Shown here in pieces: positions 5,427 to 8,946 of a stretch of DNA of 8,946 bases. The stretch is taken from NCBI GenBank assembly GCA_023488645.1, contig JAMDDL010000079.1, positions 1-8,946 on the forward strand. The letters are read 5' to 3'. The position numbers were made by a program, and so were the translations under genes. The stretch comes from Actinomycetota bacterium. GTDB taxonomy: Bacteria > Actinomycetota > Humimicrobiia > Humimicrobiales > Humimicrobiaceae. The first letter of the stretch is position 1. Every line of letters starts with the position of its first letter. The notes beneath the pieces were generated by a model that did no database searches, was not told where the DNA came from, and worked only from the letters and a program-made list of their open reading frames with translations.

Positions 5427-5669
5427 ATGAAAAACAATAAATTAATGGATAATAGTATATATCTAAAGAATTTAGGATATTTTGATGCTACTTCTAAATT
5501 AACTCATGCACATAAAAAATTATTAAAAATTCTTTCAGCTTACGGGGAAGTCAGGAGAATTGAAATATTTAGCGACAAGAATTCCTGTTTTGTTGAGATG
5601 TCAACACCATATGAAGCTGAAAATGTCAGGAAATACCTTGACGGAACATATTTTAACAGTAAAAATTAA
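5427..5669 (+). CDS. Small RRM-like (RNA recognition motif) protein
   Basis: An 80-residue protein whose order of elements matches a single RRM. The first strand is IYLKNL (11-16), an excellent RNP2. A helix follows with KLLKILSAYG (31-40), then strand RRIEIF (43-48), strand SCFVEM (53-58) in the RNP1 place, and a helix with YEAENVRKYLDG (62-73). RNP1 is degenerate: the exposed aromatic at its third position is Ser53, although Phe55 is kept. The protein stops about where the fourth strand should begin, so it is shorter than a normal RRM. Bacterial single-RRM proteins bind RNA in the cytosol; the target here is unknown. No ribosome binding site precedes ATG 5427 or the in-frame ATG 5445. It follows the maturase by 134 nt but has its own promoter candidate, so membership in the RiPP unit is uncertain. 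Confidence 0.6.
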   Translation: MKNNKLMDNSIYLKNLGYFDATSKLTHAHKKLLKILSAYGEVRRIEIFSDKNSCFVEMSTPYEAENVRKYLDGTYFNSKN

Positions 5670-5817
5670 TAGTTCAGTAGCATCATATTTGCATCTGTTT
5701 CGATCTGTAGCGCAATACCCAATCTTCTCTAATTAATTCTTGCATTAATTGCTAATTACATAAGTTGTAGATTATGTATTTAAAGTTGTAATAAGATAAT
5801 AAATTTATATACAAAAA
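5670..5817. other. Convergent intergenic region with AT-only hairpins
   Basis: The plus-strand RRM-like gene and the minus-strand Trk operon converge here. Two small dyads are visible: ATTAATT/AATTAAT around a 6-nt loop near 5731-5750, and TACATAA/TTATGTA (5757-5763 and 5772-5778). Neither has a GC core or a good U-tract, so termination is not convincingly shown on either strand. Confidence 0.3.
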
Positions 5818-6300
5818 TCATAATTTCTTCTTTAATATAAAAAGGTTTAGAACCAAAGCTGCCGCCAGCAAAATGGCTGATATAATTATATAAATATAAT
5901 TTATTTTTTTCGCAGTAGCAAAACCTTGCTTTATAATCTCTATTTTGCTTGAATGTATATCCAGGTCACCCCCGTGTTCCGGGCATGCTCTGTTAAATAT
6001 TCCAGTAACTTTTACTGTATCTCCAATAAAGCTATATTTTCCTGTATATTTTATCTCTTTTGCGTCACCTTTTGTCATCCAGATGCCAATAGCATTTGAC
6101 CCATCCGATATGTTTACCCAGACATTTTCACCTCGCTCCATGATATCGCCAATAACCTCACCTGAATAAACCACTTCCTTTTTATCATAGTGTTTTGCAT
6201 TATTTATTAAATCATCACTTGTTGCAGAGATTGCACCAGAACCGTTTGCAATAAGAATCGCTATAAAAGCTGATGCTAAAAATATTTTTAACGCAACCAT
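5818..6300 (-). CDS. Membrane-anchored extracytoplasmic OB-fold protein
   Basis: A 160-residue protein. Residues 1-26 are an export signal (K5, then a hydrophobic run, then SGAISA). About 38-124 reads as a small beta-barrel of OB type: KEVVYSGEVIGDIM, NVWVNISDGSNAIGIWM, GDTVKVTGIF and DLDIHSSKIEII are successive strands. A hydrophobic helix at 135-156 and the basic tail KKKL anchor the C terminus, so the barrel faces the outside. The loop CPEHGGDLDIH (106-116) holds Cys106, His109, Asp112, Asp114 and His116 and could bind a metal or ligand. The start codon lies inside the last 13 bases of trkH, so the two are translationally coupled. I know OB-fold proteins of this shape only as uncharacterised; a role with the potassium transporter is inferred from position. 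Confidence 0.7.
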   Translation of the reverse strand: MVALKIFLASAFIAILIANGSGAISATSDDLINNAKHYDKKEVVYSGEVIGDIMERGENVWVNISDGSNAIGIWMTKGDAKEIKYTGKYSFIGDTVKVTGIFNRACPEHGGDLDIHSSKIEIIKQGFATAKKINYIYIIISAILLAAALVLNLFILKKKL

Positions 6301-7802
6301 CTTCTTCTCATTCTATAAAATAAATTGGCCAGTAGTGCAAGCACAGACATAAATTCAAGTCTTGCAACCCACATGATTACTATATAAATAATTTTCAGCG
6401 TATTGGGCATCGAAGGTTCTGTAATCCCTATCGACAAACCCACATTGCCTGTAACACTTGCAGATTCAAAAGCAGCAGAAGACAAAGGATATCCAAAAAA
6501 TACTCCTCCCAATGTTCCAATTGCAAATGTGAGTATATAGGCAAGCACTATAAACATTGCACTCCTGATATGCTTTTCCTCAAGAATTACATCACCTATA
6601 TGGTGAAATTTATCTAACTGGATCCTTGATTCCGGTAGTAAAATTCTTTTTATTTCCCTTATAAAACCCTTAAAAATAATACCCATTCTTAAACCCTTAA
6701 AACCTCCTGCAGTTGAAGCAGCGCTTCCACCAATCAGCATTGAAATTATAACAGCTAAAAGAGCCATATTTCCCCACTCTGTGAAAAATTGCCTGGCATA
6801 AATATTCATAAAACCGGTTGTGGTATGACCTGAAATAAGAAGGTAAAAACCCTTCCTGAAAGTCGCAATAAAATCAGGATATACATTCAGCTTCATAAGC
6901 CCTGCAATAGTAAGTATTGTCAGGAAAGTTGCTGTAATGGTAAAAGACTGAATTTCAATATTTTTAAAAATTTCTTTTCTATTCTTATTCCAGACAGCGT
7001 AATGCAATGCAAAATTAAATGACCCTATTACGAAAAATATTACAGTGGCAATTTCAAACCAGGTGCTGTGGTAATATAATATGTTTTGTGTCTGCGGTGC
7101 AAATCCACCCGTACTCCATGCAGCCATGAAAACCCAGAGGCCATGCAGAAAAGCTCTGTCTGCAGGCAGTCCTATAAACATACCCGTAATCCAGAGAGCC
7201 AGGGTTCCGACAATAAGATATGATACACTGATATACCAGATTGCTTTTGCAGTATTTATAACATTTGGAAGAAGCTTTTCATCTTTTGCTTCGCCTACAT
7301 ACATTCTATATGAACCGCTTGTACTTCTTATAAGAAATGTCAATGCAAGCACAACCATTCCCTGGCCGCCAAGATATGTCAGAAAATGTCTCCACATATT
7401 TATCCCGTTTGATACATGGTCAAGATCCTGAATTAGTACAAGACCTGTTGTTGTAAATCCACTCATAACATCAAAACAAGCATCCAGAAAGCTTGCATAA
7501 TTACCACTTAAATAATATGGTATTGCACAAAGAAACATCCCCAGAAACCATGAAAAAGCAGCAATAATCATACCGTGGTTCCATTCGATCTTCCTCTTTT
7601 TGCCTGCATTGCAGATGATAATTAAAACAGCACCTAAAATCAGAGAAATTGACATGCTTGTTATAAAATTAAATGCAATGATCCATTCCCTGTATATTAA
7701 AGAAATAATTAGCGGAAGCACCTGTATGAGTCCAAGCACTGTAATTATTTTACCTATATAATAACCAATGATTTTTATTGTGTTGTATAGGGAATCCTGC
7801 AA
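6288..7802 (-). CDS. trkH: Trk-type potassium uptake protein, pore subunit TrkH
   Basis: A 504-residue integral membrane protein, the normal length for TrkH. It carries the four pore-loop signatures of the family: SGFTTTGL (114-121), AAWSTGGFAP (227-236), SGHTTTGF (324-331) and SVTGNVGL (449-456), with filter glycines 120, 232, 330 and 452. Hydrophobic helices flank each loop. GGSAASTAGGFKG (358-370) is the conserved segment that in TrkH forms the gating loop inside the third repeat. TrkH imports K+ and is controlled by a cytosolic TrkA ring; both upstream genes of the operon encode such TrkA-like proteins. The start is TTG, supported by GGAG six bases upstream. It overlaps the next gene by 13 bases. 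Confidence 0.95.
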   Translation of the reverse strand: MQDSLYNTIKIIGYYIGKIITVLGLIQVLPLIISLIYREWIIAFNFITSMSISLILGAVLIIICNAGKKRKIEWNHGMIIAAFSWFLGMFLCAIPYYLSGNYASFLDACFDVMSGFTTTGLVLIQDLDHVSNGINMWRHFLTYLGGQGMVVLALTFLIRSTSGSYRMYVGEAKDEKLLPNVINTAKAIWYISVSYLIVGTLALWITGMFIGLPADRAFLHGLWVFMAAWSTGGFAPQTQNILYYHSTWFEIATVIFFVIGSFNFALHYAVWNKNRKEIFKNIEIQSFTITATFLTILTIAGLMKLNVYPDFIATFRKGFYLLISGHTTTGFMNIYARQFFTEWGNMALLAVIISMLIGGSAASTAGGFKGLRMGIIFKGFIREIKRILLPESRIQLDKFHHIGDVILEEKHIRSAMFIVLAYILTFAIGTLGGVFFGYPLSSAAFESASVTGNVGLSIGITEPSMPNTLKIIYIVIMWVARLEFMSVLALLANLFYRMRRRWLR

Positions 7803-7848
7803 TTATTTCTCCATTTGTATTATTTCCAACATTTTCACAGTTTTATCT

Positions 7849-7962
7849 TTAATACATAAACCCAAATAATAAAGAGATAAGCAATCCCATAAAAACCAGA
7901 GCAGCAGCAACGCCAATTTCTATTAAAAGTCCTAGAAGATTATGTTTTATATTTTTAAACAT
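7849..7962 (-). CDS. 37-residue single-span membrane peptide in the Trk operon
   Basis: A short gene between the second trkA and trkH. It encodes a basic N terminus (MFKNIKHN) and one hydrophobic helix from about residue 9 to 35. ATG 7962 has AAGG nine bases upstream and begins 19 bases after the preceding stop; trkH starts 46 bases beyond its own stop. An in-frame start at 8040 would make a 63-residue version overlapping trkA, but that extension is highly polar and simply reads trkA out of frame. Position and topology suggest a small accessory subunit of the transporter, in the manner of KdpF in the Kdp complex. That comparison is an analogy, not homology. I recognise no family. Confidence 0.6.
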   Translation of the reverse strand: MFKNIKHNLLGLLIEIGVAAALVFMGLLISLLFGFMY

Positions 7963-7981
7963 TATGAACTGCCTTTTATAG

Positions 7982-8644
7982 CTATACTTTGCCGAGCACT
8001 CTTTCGACTTTTTCTTCAGATCCTTTCCTGGATACAGCAATAACCTCGTCTCCTGGTAAAAGCGTTGTGGAGCCTCCCGGGATTATTACATCATTATTTC
8101 TTATGATGGAAATTATTATACAGTCTTTAGGGAATTCAATATCCTTTATCTGCTTATTTACAGAATGGTAATCTGGCTGAAGCTTTATCTCATTAATGGA
8201 AAGATTTCCGATAGTTACCAGTGATTTAAGTCTGGATATGAATACTTCACGTTCAATTATATCCACAATGGATGCAGTGCTGCTTACTGCTGTATTTACT
8301 CCAAGCTTTTCAAAAATTTTTATATTTTTTGGATTATTAACACGGGCAATTGTCTTTTTTACATTGAATTTATTTTTAGCAATCTGGCACGCAACCAAGT
8401 TATCCTGGTCCCTTCCGGTTACTGCAATTAATGCATCTGCAGTTTCAATTTCTGCATCAATTAAATAATTTATACTGGTTCCATCACCGTTTATTACACT
8501 AACATCAAGATTGCTGGTTGTATTTGCAATATTTAAACAAAGTTCCCTGTTTGATTCAATTACAGTAACCTTATGTCTTAATTCTGAAAGTGTCCTGGCA
8601 AGATAATAACCAACCTTACCACCACCAATTATTATTAGAAACAT
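7982..8644 (-). CDS. trkA: TrkA-like K+ transport regulator (RCK_N plus RCK_C)
   Basis: A 220-residue cytosolic protein with one full RCK unit. The Rossmann half begins at once: MFLIIIGGGKVG has the G7-x-G9-x-x-G12 nucleotide motif, Glu30 ends the second strand (VTVIES), GDGT stands at 53-56 and RVNNP at 101-105. Residues from about 145 form the RCK_C ligand-binding half, with NDVIIPGGSTTLLPGDEVI near 184-202. E. coli TrkA holds two such units in one chain; here they are split over two consecutive genes. It senses NAD(H) or ATP/ADP in the family and gates TrkH. ATG 8644 is preferred because GGAGG lies 8 nt before it; the ATG at 8659 sits on top of that site. The upstream gene ends 18 bases earlier. 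Confidence 0.93.
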   Translation of the reverse strand: MFLIIIGGGKVGYYLARTLSELRHKVTVIESNRELCLNIANTTSNLDVSVINGDGTSINYLIDAEIETADALIAVTGRDQDNLVACQIAKNKFNVKKTIARVNNPKNIKIFEKLGVNTAVSSTASIVDIIEREVFISRLKSLVTIGNLSINEIKLQPDYHSVNKQIKDIEFPKDCIIISIIRNNDVIIPGGSTTLLPGDEVIAVSRKGSEEKVERVLGKV

Positions 8645-8662
8645 CGTACTTTCCTCCATGTA

Positions 8663-8946
8663 CTATATATATTCAGCTATTACAAGCATATCTTCCCTGT
8701 TTATCCTTATATCGGGCTTTGCCAGTAGGAATTCTTCGTCCCTTACAATTCCAAATATCAAGTAATTATCTACAGAAATATCTTTTATATTCCTGCCTAT
8801 AATTTTTGGATCCGGCTGTAGATACCTGAATCCTATATTTTTATTTCCAAAAGTGTGCCATATGTCACCTGATTTTTGTTCAAGTATTTTTTTTACATGA
8901 GCAACTGCAATACCTGTCAAGCACATAGTATTTAAACCAAGCTGCT
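8663..8946 (-). CDS. trkA: TrkA-like K+ transport regulator, C-terminal part (5' end outside window)
   Basis: The reading frame is open to the window edge, giving 94 visible residues. The first part, LGLNTMCLTGIAVAHVKKIL, resembles the end of an RCK_N domain where the last strand and helix pack. The rest matches an RCK_C domain: KIIGRNIKDISVDNYLIF, then RDEEFLLAKPDIRINREDML, ending in AEYI. Only the last two thirds or less of the second RCK half and the end of the first are present, so the nucleotide motif is not seen. It is the first Trk gene visible in the operon and lies 18 bases before the second trkA. An ATG at 8926 exists but the coding character continues upstream of it. Confidence 0.85.
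   Translation of the reverse strand, partial: QLGLNTMCLTGIAVAHVKKILEQKSGDIWHTFGNKNIGFRYLQPDPKIIGRNIKDISVDNYLIFGIVRDEEFLLAKPDIRINREDMLVIAEYI

Noticed and set aside
7081..7431. Plus-strand open frame of 116 codons inside trkH, and similar frames opposite the trkA genes
   Set aside because: They are antisense to well-supported genes, lack ribosome binding sites and show no domain; they reflect the codon pattern of the real genes.

Overview
The window is strongly AT-rich bacterial DNA with heavy use of ATA, AAA, AGA and AGG codons and clear AGGAGG-type ribosome binding sites. A ferritin-like protein of the encapsulated-ferritin type, an AdoMet radical enzyme with extra iron-sulfur clusters and a bacterial group IIC intron suggest a low-GC, probably anaerobic or microaerobic bacterium with a Gram-positive-type envelope. 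I cannot name a genus or even a phylum with confidence. The first 126 bases are visibly richer in G+C than the rest because they belong to an intron.

Layout. (1) 1-1100, minus strand: the 5' end of a group IIC intron sits just after the intrinsic terminator of a secreted CAP/SCP-domain gene. That gene has a strong promoter and a leader of about 220 nt that folds into mutually exclusive structures, one of which covers the ribosome binding site; it looks like a riboswitch of a class I cannot name. (2) 1101-1596: AT-rich intergenic DNA with one possible gene remnant. (3) 1597-3680, plus strand: a tandem DUF2795 protein, a short encapsulated-ferritin-like protein with no encapsulin next to it, and a membrane M56 (BlaR1-type) metallopeptidase without a partner repressor. 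(4) 3736-5292, plus strand: a two-gene peptide natural-product (RiPP) unit. It has an extended -10 promoter, a 40-residue precursor starting at TTG whose core is CCWYWCWW, and, one base after the precursor stop, a radical SAM/SPASM maturase. An 18-bp terminator-like hairpin lies early inside the maturase gene. (5) 5339-5669, plus strand: a very small RRM-like protein whose promoter is followed by a 12-bp palindrome. (6) 5818-8946, minus strand: a potassium-uptake operon in the order TrkA-like (partial), TrkA-like, 37-residue membrane peptide, TrkH, membrane-anchored OB-fold protein.

How the parts fit. The most novel element is the RiPP unit: the maturase should install AdoMet-radical crosslinks in a Cys/Trp/Tyr-packed octapeptide. 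The internal hairpin offers a way to make more precursor than enzyme. No dedicated transporter or leader peptidase is visible, although the M56 protease just upstream is a possible processing enzyme. The Trk operon is conventional in its core (pore plus two RCK gating proteins) but carries two small membrane-associated accessory genes that merit attention.
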